A DNA stretch of 64,000 bases from Saccharothrix espanaensis DSM 44229 (GTDB lineage: Bacteria; Actinomycetota; Actinomycetes; Mycobacteriales; Pseudonocardiaceae): positions 930,001 to 994,000 of the forward strand of contig NC_019673.1 of assembly GCF_000328705.1 (NCBI RefSeq), given 5' to 3'. Below are positions 25,131 to 33,494 of this stretch, piece after piece (position 1 is the stretch's first letter; each line of letters begins with the position of its first letter). Below the pieces are notes generated by a model that was not told where the DNA came from, made no database searches, and saw only the letters and a list, made by a program, of their open reading frames with translations. The translations under genes were made by a program, and so were the position numbers.

Positions 25131-26771
25131 GTGTTGAAAAACTGGGGAGCGGCGGTCATCTGCGCCGCCGCGCTGTGCACGGTCACCGGCACGGCGACGG
25201 CGCAGCCGGGCAGCCAGGTGGGGCTGCCCGGCACGGTCGGCGCCGACGTGCGCCTCAAGTTGGAGCGCGACGGCAAGCTGTCCGTGACGGAGGTCGTCAC
25301 CGTCCCCGAAGGCAGGACCGCCAAACGGGTGGTCCCACTGCGGATCGCGGTCAGCGACACGCGTGACCGGGTGTTCGAGGTCGAAGGCGCGGCCGTCAAC
25401 GGCAAGGGCGCCGCGACGACGACTGCTGACGACCTCACCATCGCGTTGGAGGCGGGCACTTCCACCGTCACGTACTCCGTGGTGGGCGCGGTCGCCCAGA
25501 TCGGCGACTCCCTGGAGCTGCGGTGGCAGCCGGCGAGCGGCTGGGACACCGCGCTGGACTCGGTGAAGGTCTCGGTCATCACGCCGGATGCCCCCAAGTC
25601 GGTGAACTGCCTGGCCGGCACGCCCGGTACGGCCAAGCCGTGCACGACCGCCGAACTCGGCGACGGACGTGGCGTGCGGGCCACCGAAATCGGCCTTCCC
25701 GCAGGTGAGCGTATCGACGTGGCGGTCGGGCTGCAGGACGGCGCGGCGCCACCGAACGCCCGGATCGAGGAGACGTCGGGGCTCGCCGCGGCCTTCGCGC
25801 TGACCCCGTTGAGCGCCGCCGTGCTGGGCGGCCTGGCGCTGCTGCTGCTCGGCGGCGTGCTGCTGCTGTGGTACCTGCGCGGCCGGGACTCGCGGGCGTT
25901 GGCGGGCGAGGTCGGACCGGTGAACGTGCTGGTGTCCGACCCGTCCGGGCACATGGCCTTCGCCTCCCCGGACGGCGTGCTGCCGGGCCAGGTCGGGACC
26001 GTGGTGGACGAGCACGTCGACGTCGTGGACGTGACGGCGACGATCGTCGACCTCGCCGTGCGCAACTACCTGTGGATCGAGGAGGTCGACGGGATCGACT
26101 GGCGGTTCGTGCGCCGCAATCCCGCCGACACGTCGCTGTCCGGGTACGAGCGCGCCGTGTACGCCGCGATCCTCCCGGACGGTGTGGACGTCGTGCTGCT
26201 GTCGGAGTTGCGCAGCCGTCGGATCGACCTCGCGAAGGTGCGCGACGAGCTGTACGCCGACGTCGTCGCCAAGAACTGGTTCGTACGGCGGCCGGACGCC
26301 GAGCGCAGCCTGTGGTGGTGGGTCGGGATCGCGCTGACCGTCCTGGGCGTCGGTGTCACCGTGCTGCTCGTGTTGATCACCGGACCCGCATTGTTCGGGT
26401 TGGTGGTGGCGGTCGCCGGCATCGCTTTGGCGTTGGGCGCGCGGTCGATGCCCGCGCGTACCAAGCGGGGCAGTGTGCTGTTGGAGCACGTGCGCGGCTT
26501 GCGCGGATATCTGGTCTCTGCGACGCCCAATGACATCCCCGAGGCGGATCGGGAGATGGTGTTCTCGCGGTCGTTGCCTTACGCGGTCGTGTTGGGCGAG
26601 ACGGAGCGGTGGCTCGGCGCTTTCGCCGGCACCCGGTCCGGGCTGTACTGGTTCGGCGAGGCCGAGCAGGCCGGTGACCTGCGGCGATTCGCCCAGCGGT
26701 TCCCGGCTTTCCTGGGCGCGGTGGACGGGGTGCTGGCCCAGGCCGGGCACCTGAGGTCGCTCCGCGGCTGA
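25131..26771 (+). CDS. DUF2207 domain membrane protein
   Basis: This 546-residue protein begins with a signal peptide (KNWGAAVICAAALCTVTGTATA), followed by an extracytoplasmic beta-rich DUF2207 domain, a strong membrane span (~228-250), a cytoplasmic segment, two more spans close together (near residues 395-440) and a C-terminal cytoplasmic domain with the family pattern LRGYL...R. The function of DUF2207 proteins is unknown; they are common in Actinobacteria and some Firmicutes. GTG 25131 is chosen because it directly precedes the signal peptide. A much longer open frame upstream is antisense to the peptidase genes and unlikely to be translated. Confidence 0.85.
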   Translation: MLKNWGAAVICAAALCTVTGTATAQPGSQVGLPGTVGADVRLKLERDGKLSVTEVVTVPEGRTAKRVVPLRIAVSDTRDRVFEVEGAAVNGKGAATTTADDLTIALEAGTSTVTYSVVGAVAQIGDSLELRWQPASGWDTALDSVKVSVITPDAPKSVNCLAGTPGTAKPCTTAELGDGRGVRATEIGLPAGERIDVAVGLQDGAAPPNARIEETSGLAAAFALTPLSAAVLGGLALLLLGGVLLLWYLRGRDSRALAGEVGPVNVLVSDPSGHMAFASPDGVLPGQVGTVVDEHVDVVDVTATIVDLAVRNYLWIEEVDGIDWRFVRRNPADTSLSGYERAVYAAILPDGVDVVLLSELRSRRIDLAKVRDELYADVVAKNWFVRRPDAERSLWWWVGIALTVLGVGVTVLLVLITGPALFGLVVAVAGIALALGARSMPARTKRGSVLLEHVRGLRGYLVSATPNDIPEADREMVFSRSLPYAVVLGETERWLGAFAGTRSGLYWFGEAEQAGDLRRFAQRFPAFLGAVDGVLAQAGHLRSLRG

Positions 26772-26774
26772 CGT

Positions 26775-26816
26775 TCACCCGATGGTGATCTTGCCTTCAT
26801 TCGAACCCTTGTTCGA
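26775..26816 (-). promoter_or_regulatory. Composite site copy 2: LexA-type palindrome plus conserved block
   Basis: Read on the minus strand, TCGAAC-AAGG-GTTCGA (26816-26801) is followed after eight bases by AAGATCAC (26792-26785), two bases and TCGGGTGA (26782-26775), with exactly the spacings of copy 1 at 22336-22377. It starts four bases after the DUF2207 stop and lies 175 bases before the M16 peptidase gene at 26991. On its own strand it points towards the 3' end of DUF2207, where no minus-strand gene start is seen. Confidence 0.55.
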
Positions 26817-26990
26817 CAATTGACCCGTCCCACCAGACGGCTCCGACGGGCAGCGGAGTCGGCCGGCCGGGACGGTCGTCGGTGTCCCGGGGTGTGGGAA
26901 CGCGCCCGGTTCGCCACGGGCGGACACGGGCGTTGGTCCGGGCAGGCCACCTGTGGGCCTCATCGGGTCGGTAGCCCGTAGGCTGCTTCC

Positions 26991-28304
26991 ATGGCGCTAC
27001 CCGAACTGCACAGGTTCACGCTTCCCAACGGCCTGCGGGTGGTGCTCGCCCCAGACCCGAGCGCCCCGGTCGTCGGGGTGAGCGTGCATTACGACGTGGG
27101 ATTCCGCTCGGAGCCGGAAGGCCGGACAGGGTTCGCGCACCTGTTCGAGCACCTGATGTTCCAGGGCAGTGAGAGCTTGGAGAAGCTCGCTCACTTCCGT
27201 CACGTGCAGTCCTCGGGCGGCACGTTCAACGGGTCGACCCACCCCGACTACACCGACTACTACCAGGTGCTGCCGTCCGCCGCTTTGGAGCGGGCGTTGT
27301 TCCTGGAGGCGGACCGCATGCGTGCGCCGAAGCTCACCGAAGAGAACCTGCGGAATCAAATCGACGTGGTGAAGGAGGAAATCCGACTCAACGTGCTCAA
27401 CCGGCCGTACGGCGGGTTCCCCTGGATCCTGCTGCCGCCGGTCCTGTTCCAGACCTTCCCGAACGCCCACAACGGCTACGGAGACTTCACCGACCTGGAG
27501 AACGCGACGGTCGACGACTGCGCCGCGTTCTTCGACACCTACTACGCGCCGGGCAACGCGGTGTTGACCGTCGCGGGCGATTTCCGACCCGAGATCGCCA
27601 AGGAGTTGGTGGAGAAGCACTTCGGGGACGTGCCCGCGCGTCCCGTGCCGGAGCGGCCGTCGTTCGCGGAAGCGCCGCCGAAGGGTGAGCTGCGCGCCGA
27701 GCACTCGGACAAGCACGCACCGATGCCCGCCATCGCGTTGGGGTACCGCATCCCCGACCCGGTGAACGACGTCGAGGGCTACCTGTCCTACCTGGTGCTC
27801 GCGGGCGTGCTCACCGACGGCGACGGGTCCCGGCTCCAGCAGCGGCTGGTCCACCAGGACGCGATCGTGGTCGACGTCGGTGCCGGGTGCGGGCTCTTCG
27901 GTCCGCTGGAGGCGCGCGACCCGGACACGTTCAACGTCACCGCGATCCACCCGCCGGACATCACGTCCGACCAGGTCGTCGCGGCGGTGGACGAGGAGCT
28001 GCTGAAGCTGGCCGAGGAAGGGCCGACGGAGCAGGAGCTGGCGAAGGTCACCGCCCGCTGGGTGTCGACCATGCACCGCGAGCACGACCGGCTGACCAGC
28101 CGCACGCTCGGCCTGGGCTCGGCGGAGCTGCTGTTCGGCCGCGCCGAACTGCTCTACGAGCTGCCGGACAAGCTGGCCGCGATCACCACCGACGAGGTCG
28201 CCGCGGCGGCCAAGGCGTTGCGGCCGGACTCGCGGGCCGTGCTGATCCTCAACCCCGCCGTCGCCGAGGCCGGCACGGCTGCTGACAACGGAGGTACCGA
28301 GTGA
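26991..28304 (+). CDS. M16 family zinc peptidase, catalytic subunit type
   Basis: A 437-residue M16B-type peptidase. HLFEH at residues 50-54 is the inverted zinc motif HxxEH (His50, Glu53, His54), and the downstream Glu ligand lies in KEEIRLN near residue 130. The two homologous halves of the clamshell fold are recognisable. The next gene encodes a related protein without the zinc motif, and the two overlap by four bases, matching the two-subunit arrangement of processing peptidases and of many bacterial M16B pairs. No signal peptide is seen, so cytoplasmic or non-classical location is likely. Start ATG 26991. Confidence 0.93.
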   Translation: MALPELHRFTLPNGLRVVLAPDPSAPVVGVSVHYDVGFRSEPEGRTGFAHLFEHLMFQGSESLEKLAHFRHVQSSGGTFNGSTHPDYTDYYQVLPSAALERALFLEADRMRAPKLTEENLRNQIDVVKEEIRLNVLNRPYGGFPWILLPPVLFQTFPNAHNGYGDFTDLENATVDDCAAFFDTYYAPGNAVLTVAGDFRPEIAKELVEKHFGDVPARPVPERPSFAEAPPKGELRAEHSDKHAPMPAIALGYRIPDPVNDVEGYLSYLVLAGVLTDGDGSRLQQRLVHQDAIVVDVGAGCGLFGPLEARDPDTFNVTAIHPPDITSDQVVAAVDEELLKLAEEGPTEQELAKVTARWVSTMHREHDRLTSRTLGLGSAELLFGRAELLYELPDKLAAITTDEVAAAAKALRPDSRAVLILNPAVAEAGTAADNGGTE

Positions 28305-29689
28305 GCGCCCCGACGACGCACCGCAGCGCCGAGGAGATCGGTCGCACGGAGCAGGGGCCGCGTCCGCTCCCGGAGCTGGGCGACCAGCGGGCCGCCGCGG
28401 ACCTGTCCTCGGTGGACACCGTGCTGGCCAACGGGCTGCGGGTGATCGCGGTGCGCCGGTCGTCGGTGCCGCTGGTGGAGGTGCGGCTGCGGATCCCGTT
28501 CGGGGACCCGGCGTCCTCCAGCGTGGGCTCGACGCACGCGGCGCGGGCCGAGGTGCTGGCCAACACCGTGCTCACCGGCACCGCGACGCGCAGCCGGGTG
28601 GCCGTGGACACCGAGCTGGCGCTGGTCGGCGGCGAGCTGGACGCGGTGGTCGACCCGGAGCGCCTGGCGTTCTCCGGCAACGCCCTGGTGTCCGGGCTGG
28701 ACACCGTGCTGGACGTGCTGCGGGACGCGCTGACCGGTGCGACCTACCCGGTCGAGGAGGTCGAGCGGGAGCGGGCGCGGCTGGTCGAGCGGATCCGGCT
28801 GGCGCGGTCGCAGCCGAACGTGATCGCGCGGGAGGCGTTGCAGCGCCACCTGTACGGCGACCACCCGTTCGCCAAGGAGATGCCGGAGGCCGAGGAGGTC
28901 GCCGAGGTCGGCCGGGACGACGTGCTGGCGCTGCACGCGGCGGCGGTGCTGCCGCGCGGCTCCGTCCTGGTGGTCGTCGGCGACATCGAGCCGGACGCCG
29001 CCGTGCGGGCGGTCGAGGGCGCGCTCGGCGGGTGGACCGGCGAGGGCACCGCGGTGTCGCTGTCGCCGCTGCCCGAGGTGCGCGGCGGGGACGTCCTGCT
29101 GGTGCACCGGGCCGGTGCGGTCCAGTCGCAGATCCGGCTGGCCGGGCGCGGGCTGGTGCGCACCGACCCGCGGTACCCGGCGTTGCAGGTCGCGAACCTG
29201 GTGTTCGGCGGGTTCTTCTCCTCGCGACTGGTGGAGAACATCCGCGAGGACAAGGGCTACACCTACAGCGCGCGGTCGCACCCGGAGTTCACGCCGGAGG
29301 GCGCGGCGATCCTGGTCGACGCGGACACGGCGAGCGAGGTGACCGCGGCCGCGCTGCTGGAGACCCGCTACGAGCTGGGCCGGCTGGGCCTGGTGCCGCC
29401 GTCGGAGTCCGAGGTGGACACCGCTCGGCGGTACGCGATCGGGTCGCTGCTGACCGCGACCTCGTCGCAGGGCGGGCTGGCGTCGTTCCTGGTGAACCTC
29501 GCCGCGCTGGGCCTGGACATCGAGTGGTTCGCCGGGCACCCCGCGCGGTTGGCCGCGGTCACCGTGGAACAGGTCGCGGCGGCGGCGCTGGAGTTCTTCG
29601 CGCCGAGCGCGTTCACCGGGGTCCTGGTGGGTGACGCGGAGCTGCTCGCGCCGCAGCTGCGGTCGTTGGGCGGGGTCAGCCTGCCGTGA
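28301..29689 (+). CDS. M16 family peptidase-like protein, non-catalytic partner
   Basis: This 462-residue protein has the M16 fold, but at the place of HxxEH it reads FGDPASSSVGSTHAAR, so the zinc ligands are missing. The second half keeps the R/Y pair region (KGYTYSARSH) used in substrate binding by non-catalytic M16 subunits. It very probably forms a dimer with the catalytic subunit encoded just upstream, with which it overlaps (GTGA). Its own stop overlaps the nudC start, so three genes are translationally linked. GTG 28301 is the start; a charged, unstructured N-terminus of ~35 residues precedes the fold. Confidence 0.92.
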   Translation: MSAPTTHRSAEEIGRTEQGPRPLPELGDQRAAADLSSVDTVLANGLRVIAVRRSSVPLVEVRLRIPFGDPASSSVGSTHAARAEVLANTVLTGTATRSRVAVDTELALVGGELDAVVDPERLAFSGNALVSGLDTVLDVLRDALTGATYPVEEVERERARLVERIRLARSQPNVIAREALQRHLYGDHPFAKEMPEAEEVAEVGRDDVLALHAAAVLPRGSVLVVVGDIEPDAAVRAVEGALGGWTGEGTAVSLSPLPEVRGGDVLLVHRAGAVQSQIRLAGRGLVRTDPRYPALQVANLVFGGFFSSRLVENIREDKGYTYSARSHPEFTPEGAAILVDADTASEVTAAALLETRYELGRLGLVPPSESEVDTARRYAIGSLLTATSSQGGLASFLVNLAALGLDIEWFAGHPARLAAVTVEQVAAAALEFFAPSAFTGVLVGDAELLAPQLRSLGGVSLP

Positions 29690-30645
29690 GCTTCGAGCTG
29701 GTGGAGCTGCCGGCGCTGTCACGGTTCACGGTGGACCGGCAGGAGCCGTTGCGCGGTGACGCGGAGCGGCTCCTGCAGATGTGGCCCAAGGCTCGGGTCA
29801 TCACGGTCGACGCCCACGGGCGGACGCTGGTGGCCGATCGGGCGTCGCGCCTGGTCGACCGGCCCGCCACCGAGTTCGGCGACGAGCCGCCCGAGGGCGC
29901 GGTCCTGCTCGGCGAGCAGGACGGCGTCGCGTACTGGGCGGTGCTGCTCGCCGAGGCCGAAGCCGAGGGCGGCCCGGCCGCGCCGGCCGGGCGGGCCTGG
30001 TTCGGCGCGGATTTGACCGACGAGCCGCAGTGGCTGGACCTGCGGGCGTGCGGGGCGTTGTTGGACGACACCGGCGCGGGGCTGTTCACGTCGGCGGTGG
30101 CGTTGTTCAACTGGCACCGGACGGCGAAGTTCTGCGCGGTGTGCGGTGGCGGCAAGCAGGCTGTCAAGGCCGGGTGGGTGCGGGTGTGCTCGCAGTGCGG
30201 GCGCGAGGAGTACCCGCGCACCGATGCCGCGGTGATCTGCCTGGTGCACGACGGCGCCGACCAGGTGCTGCTCGCGCGCGGCGAGGGGTGGCCCGAGGGG
30301 CGGTACTCGGTGCTGGCCGGGTTCGTGGAGGCGGGCGAGTCGTTGGAGGCCTGCGTCGCTCGGGAGATCGCCGAGGAGGTGGGCGTCGCGGTGTCCGCCA
30401 TCGGCTACCTGGGCAGCCAGCCGTGGCCGTTCCCCCGCTCGCTGATGGTCGGGTTCCAGGCGGTCGGGGATCCGGGCGAGCCGTTGCGGTTGGCCGACGG
30501 GGAGATCGCGCAGGCGAAGTGGGTCACGCGGGCCGAGGTGCGGCAGGCGCTGGCGGTGCCGGGCAGCGTGCCCGATCTGCTGCTCGCGCCGGGGGCGTCG
30601 ATCGCGTACCGGATGATCCAGTCCTGGGCGGCGGTCGGCGACTAG
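29686..30645 (+). CDS. nudC: NADH pyrophosphatase NudC
   Basis: A 319-residue NudC-type Nudix hydrolase. Zinc-ribbon cysteines are C150, C153, C168 and C171. The Nudix box runs from Gly212 through Glu218, Arg226-Glu227 and Glu230-Glu231 to Gly233, exactly the GX5EX7REUXEEXGU pattern. SQPWPFPRS (244-252) is the NADH-specific array of this subfamily. The enzyme splits NAD(H) to NMN(H) and AMP and can remove NAD caps from RNA. In mycobacteria nudC lies next to the TrkA-type channel gene near adnAB; here ~10 kb of other genes separate them. Start GTG 29686 overlaps the preceding stop. Confidence 0.95.
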   Translation: MSFELVELPALSRFTVDRQEPLRGDAERLLQMWPKARVITVDAHGRTLVADRASRLVDRPATEFGDEPPEGAVLLGEQDGVAYWAVLLAEAEAEGGPAAPAGRAWFGADLTDEPQWLDLRACGALLDDTGAGLFTSAVALFNWHRTAKFCAVCGGGKQAVKAGWVRVCSQCGREEYPRTDAAVICLVHDGADQVLLARGEGWPEGRYSVLAGFVEAGESLEACVAREIAEEVGVAVSAIGYLGSQPWPFPRSLMVGFQAVGDPGEPLRLADGEIAQAKWVTRAEVRQALAVPGSVPDLLLAPGASIAYRMIQSWAAVGD

Positions 30646-30683
30646 CTGTTGCGGGTCATGACGTTGGTGACGGTGGTGTGTGG

Positions 30684-30713
30684 CGCGGGCCGGCCCTGGT
30701 GGGTCGGCCCGCG
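30684..30713. terminator. Bidirectional terminator-like hairpin after nudC
   Basis: CGCGGGCCG (30684-30692) pairs with CGGCCCGCG (30705-30713) around a 12-base loop whose GCCC/GGGT ends can pair further. It lies between the convergent nudC and NmrA-family genes, the classic place for a shared terminator. Confidence 0.7.
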
Positions 30714-30727
30714 TCGTCCTTCCGGGG

Positions 30728-31582
30728 TCAGAGGAGTTCGGACCAGGGCGTGGCGGCGGCGATCTCGGCGTAGGTGTGCCAGGTGATCTCCGGCAGGGCC
30801 GCGTGCAGGCGGGGCAGGTCGATGTCGGTGTCGACCTCGGTGAAGTAGCGGAACATCGCCGCCAGGTCGGCCGAGTGGCGTTCCACGATGTCCATCGGCG
30901 TGCGGCGGTGGTCGATCCGCCGGCCGATCGCGGCGGTGAGGACCTGCGCCATCCGGTGCGGGGTGATGGCTTCGCCGGCCAGGTCCAGGCGGGTGCCGGT
31001 GAAGCGGGTCGGCTGTTCCAGCGCGAGTGCGGCCACCGCGGCGATGTCGCGCACGGCGACCACGTGCAGTTCGCGGTCGCTCGGCATGGGCATGCCGAGC
31101 ATGCCGCGCCGCAGGCCGGAGAGGGTCCACTCGCCGAACTTGTCATCGATGAACGCGGCCGGGCCGAGGATCGTCCACCGGACGTCGCCGGCGGTCAGGT
31201 GGTCCTCGATGCGCTGCTTGCTGTCGAAGTGCGGGATGCCGGTGGAGCGGTCGGCGTTCGACGCCGAGGTGAACACGATGTGGTCCACCTCGTGGGCCGC
31301 GTCCAGCAGGGCGATGCCTTGGCGGACCTCGGTTTCGGTGTCGGTGCCGAACGGGGTGGTCACCGCGAACAGGGAGCGGACGCCGGTCAGGGCTTGTTTG
31401 AGGGAGGTCGGGTCGTCGAAGTCGCCGGGCGCGATCTCGGCTCCGGCGGCTCGGAGCTGGTGCGCGGCGGGGCTTTCCGGGTTGCGGGTGAGGGCGCGGA
31501 CGGGGTGGCCGCGGTCGAGGAGGAGGCGGGCGAGCGCGCCGCCTTGGGCTCCGGTCGCGCCGGTCACCAGGATCAGTTCCAT
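30728..31582 (-). CDS. NmrA-family NAD(P)-binding protein
   Basis: A 284-residue atypical short-chain dehydrogenase. The nucleotide-binding motif TGATGAQGG is at residues 7-15 (GxxGxxG), followed by an Arg (TRN, near residue 35) typical for NADP preference. The usual YxxxK pair is replaced, as in NmrA/HSCARG redox sensors and quinone-oxidoreductase-like proteins. It is divergent from a MarR gene with a 27-base palindrome between the two starts, a standard layout for a regulator controlling a redox or detoxification gene. ATG 31582 begins exactly at the Rossmann strand (MELILVTG); earlier starts would overlap the palindrome. Confidence 0.88.
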   Translation of the reverse strand: MELILVTGATGAQGGALARLLLDRGHPVRALTRNPESPAAHQLRAAGAEIAPGDFDDPTSLKQALTGVRSLFAVTTPFGTDTETEVRQGIALLDAAHEVDHIVFTSASNADRSTGIPHFDSKQRIEDHLTAGDVRWTILGPAAFIDDKFGEWTLSGLRRGMLGMPMPSDRELHVVAVRDIAAVAALALEQPTRFTGTRLDLAGEAITPHRMAQVLTAAIGRRIDHRRTPMDIVERHSADLAAMFRYFTEVDTDIDLPRLHAALPEITWHTYAEIAAATPWSELL

Positions 31583-31591
31583 GGGCAAAGG

Positions 31592-31618
31592 TTGACACTG
31601 AAAATATTCCTGAGTCAA
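31592..31618. promoter_or_regulatory. MarR operator candidate between divergent genes
   Basis: TTGAC (31592-31596) and GTCAA (31614-31618) are exact arms of a 27-base palindrome with an AT-rich centre (AAATATT) and further paired positions inside. It lies between the starts of the NmrA-family gene (31582) and the MarR gene (31632), overlapping the expected promoters of both, and so is the probable binding site of that MarR protein. Confidence 0.6.
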
Positions 31619-31631
31619 GCGAGTTGGTAGG

Positions 31632-32111
31632 GTGGCGGCCGTGAACCGGGACGAGCCGAGCGACGAGATGCTGGCGTGGCTCTACACGCAGCAGGGTGTG
31701 GACGCGGTGCGCGTCGCCATGAGCGGGCGGGTCGAGGCGTCGGCCGGGTGCTCGCTGCTGGAGCACGAGGCGCTCTACCGGATCGACATGGGCGGGCGGC
31801 TGCCGATGTCCGAGCTGTCCGAACTCCTCGCGGTGAGCCCGAGTGGGGTGACGCGCCTGGTGGAACGGCTCGTCCGGCGCGGCTGGGTGGAGCGGTCGCA
31901 GCCGCCGGACAACCGGCGGGTGGTCTACGCGGCGCTCACCGACGAGGGCCGGCACGTCCTCCACGACACCACCGCGCCCACCTACCGCGCCGCCGTTGCC
32001 GAGGAGTTCGCCGGGCCGTTGAACGACCGGGACGTCGCCGACCTCAAGCGGATCGGGCGGAAGTTGTTGGAGGCGCACGGGAAGTGGGACGCGCAGCGGT
32101 TCGCGACCTGA
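31632..32111 (+). CDS. MarR family transcriptional regulator
   Basis: A 159-residue winged-helix regulator. Recognition region MSELSELLAVSPSGVTRLVERL (residues ~57-78), wing with DNRRVVYAALTDEG and helical dimerisation ends are standard MarR features. MarR proteins usually repress neighbouring genes and release DNA on binding phenolic or oxidising compounds. A 27-base palindrome immediately upstream and the divergent NmrA-family oxidoreductase suggest that gene as the target. The start could be GTG 31632 or GTG 31641; neither has a good Shine-Dalgarno sequence, which suggests leaderless translation. Confidence 0.9.
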   Translation: MAAVNRDEPSDEMLAWLYTQQGVDAVRVAMSGRVEASAGCSLLEHEALYRIDMGGRLPMSELSELLAVSPSGVTRLVERLVRRGWVERSQPPDNRRVVYAALTDEGRHVLHDTTAPTYRAAVAEEFAGPLNDRDVADLKRIGRKLLEAHGKWDAQRFAT

Positions 32112-32230
32112 TCAGCGGACATCGGGTAGATGCCGGCGGGTGTCGGGAGTGTCGGCGAGGGTGGTTCGGGTGGTGAACGGAGTGGGCCGATGACGTACGT
32201 TCGACGCCTGGTCGGACGGAGGAGTGGGCT

Positions 32231-33409
32231 GTGCAGCGCAGGCTGACCGTGCGGGACCTGCGAGCCGGCAACCGGGCGCGAGTGTTGCGCACGCTGTACT
32301 TCGACCAGCCGCGCAGCCGGCAGGAGTTGGCCGTCGCGACCGGGCTCAGCCAGGCGTCGGTGAGCACCGTCGTCGGCGAGTTGCTCGCCGAGGGGCTCGT
32401 GGTCGAGGCCGGGCAGGTCGAGTCCGACGGTGGACGGCCGCGCGTGCTGCTGCGGGTGAACCCCGGGTTCGCCGCGGTGGTCGGGGTGGACGTCGGCGAG
32501 ACGCACGTGCTGGTCGAGGTGTTCGACCTGACGCTGGAGCGGCTGGCCGAGTCGAGGTCGCCGGTGCCGGCCGGCGGGTGTTCGCCCGACGAGGTCGCGC
32601 GGCTCGTGCTCGCCGGGCTGGACCGGTGCCTGGCCGCGTCCGGGGTGACCGACGTGCTCGGGGTCGGCGTCGGGGTGCCGGGGCTGGTCGAGGACGGGCT
32701 GGTCTACGCGCAGACCGTCGGCTGGCACGCGGCCCCGCTGGAACGGCTGCTGCGCGCCGGCACCGGGCTGCCGCTGTTCCTGGACAACGGGGCCAACACG
32801 CTCGGGCAGGCCGAGTCGTGGTTCGGGGCCGGGCGGGGCGTGCCGGACGTCGTGGTCGCGCTGATCGGCTCCGGGGTGGGTGCGAGCGTGATCCTGGGCG
32901 GAGTGCCGTACCGGGGCGCGTCGGGTGGTGCGGGGGAGTGGGGGCACACGACCGTCGCGCTCGACGGGCGGCCGTGCCGCTGCGGAGCCGCCGGGTGTCT
33001 GGAGGCGTATCTCGGTGCGGCCGGAATCGTGCAGCGGTACCGGGAACTCGACCCGTCCGTGCCGGACGACGAGGAGGCCGCGTTGCGTGCGCTGGTGGCG
33101 GACGATTCGACTGGCGCGGCGGCGATTCTGGCGGCGACCGCGCGGTTCGCCGGGTTGGGGATCGGCAACTTGATCAACCTGGTCAACCCGGCCGCGGTGG
33201 TGCTCGGCGGGTGGGCCGGGCTGGTGCTCGGCGAGCGGCTGCTCGGCCCGATCCGGCGGGAAGCGGCGCGGCACGCGTTGCACCGGCCGTTCGAGCAGGT
33301 GTCGATCGGGCTGTGCGAACTCGGCCCCGAGTCGGTCGCGCTCGGGGCCGCCACGCTGCCGGTGGCCGCGTTGCTGGAGTCCGGCGGGGTGCGCCGCCGG
33401 ACCGGGTAG
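32231..33409 (+). CDS. ROK family transcriptional regulator/sugar kinase-like protein
   Basis: A 392-residue ROK protein with an N-terminal winged helix-turn-helix (residues ~16-57, including ELAVATGLSQASVSTVV), so a regulator rather than a simple kinase. The ROK domain has the ATP-binding DVGETH region, EWGH at the expected catalytic/signature place and the structural zinc cluster C249xC251x4C256. It probably represses sugar uptake or catabolism genes and senses a sugar or its phosphate. No transport or sugar gene is adjacent. GTG 32231 follows a GGAGGAG-like ribosome binding site. It converges on the Wadjet operon with an 85-base gap. Confidence 0.92.
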   Translation: MQRRLTVRDLRAGNRARVLRTLYFDQPRSRQELAVATGLSQASVSTVVGELLAEGLVVEAGQVESDGGRPRVLLRVNPGFAAVVGVDVGETHVLVEVFDLTLERLAESRSPVPAGGCSPDEVARLVLAGLDRCLAASGVTDVLGVGVGVPGLVEDGLVYAQTVGWHAAPLERLLRAGTGLPLFLDNGANTLGQAESWFGAGRGVPDVVVALIGSGVGASVILGGVPYRGASGGAGEWGHTTVALDGRPCRCGAAGCLEAYLGAAGIVQRYRELDPSVPDDEEAALRALVADDSTGAAAILAATARFAGLGIGNLINLVNPAAVVLGGWAGLVLGERLLGPIRREAARHALHRPFEQVSIGLCELGPESVALGAATLPVAALLESGGVRRRTG

Positions 33410-33494
33410 TGCCGCGTCGGGACTCCGGGTTGGTGTGGTCGCGAGCCGGGTAGCGCCGGATCGGGAGTGCGGGTGGGGTGACGACGTGTCGGTG

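Noticed and set aside
33410-33494. Possible jetD remnant after jetC
   Set aside because: The gap is only 85 bases, shows no reading frame of note and no similarity to a nuclease could be seen.
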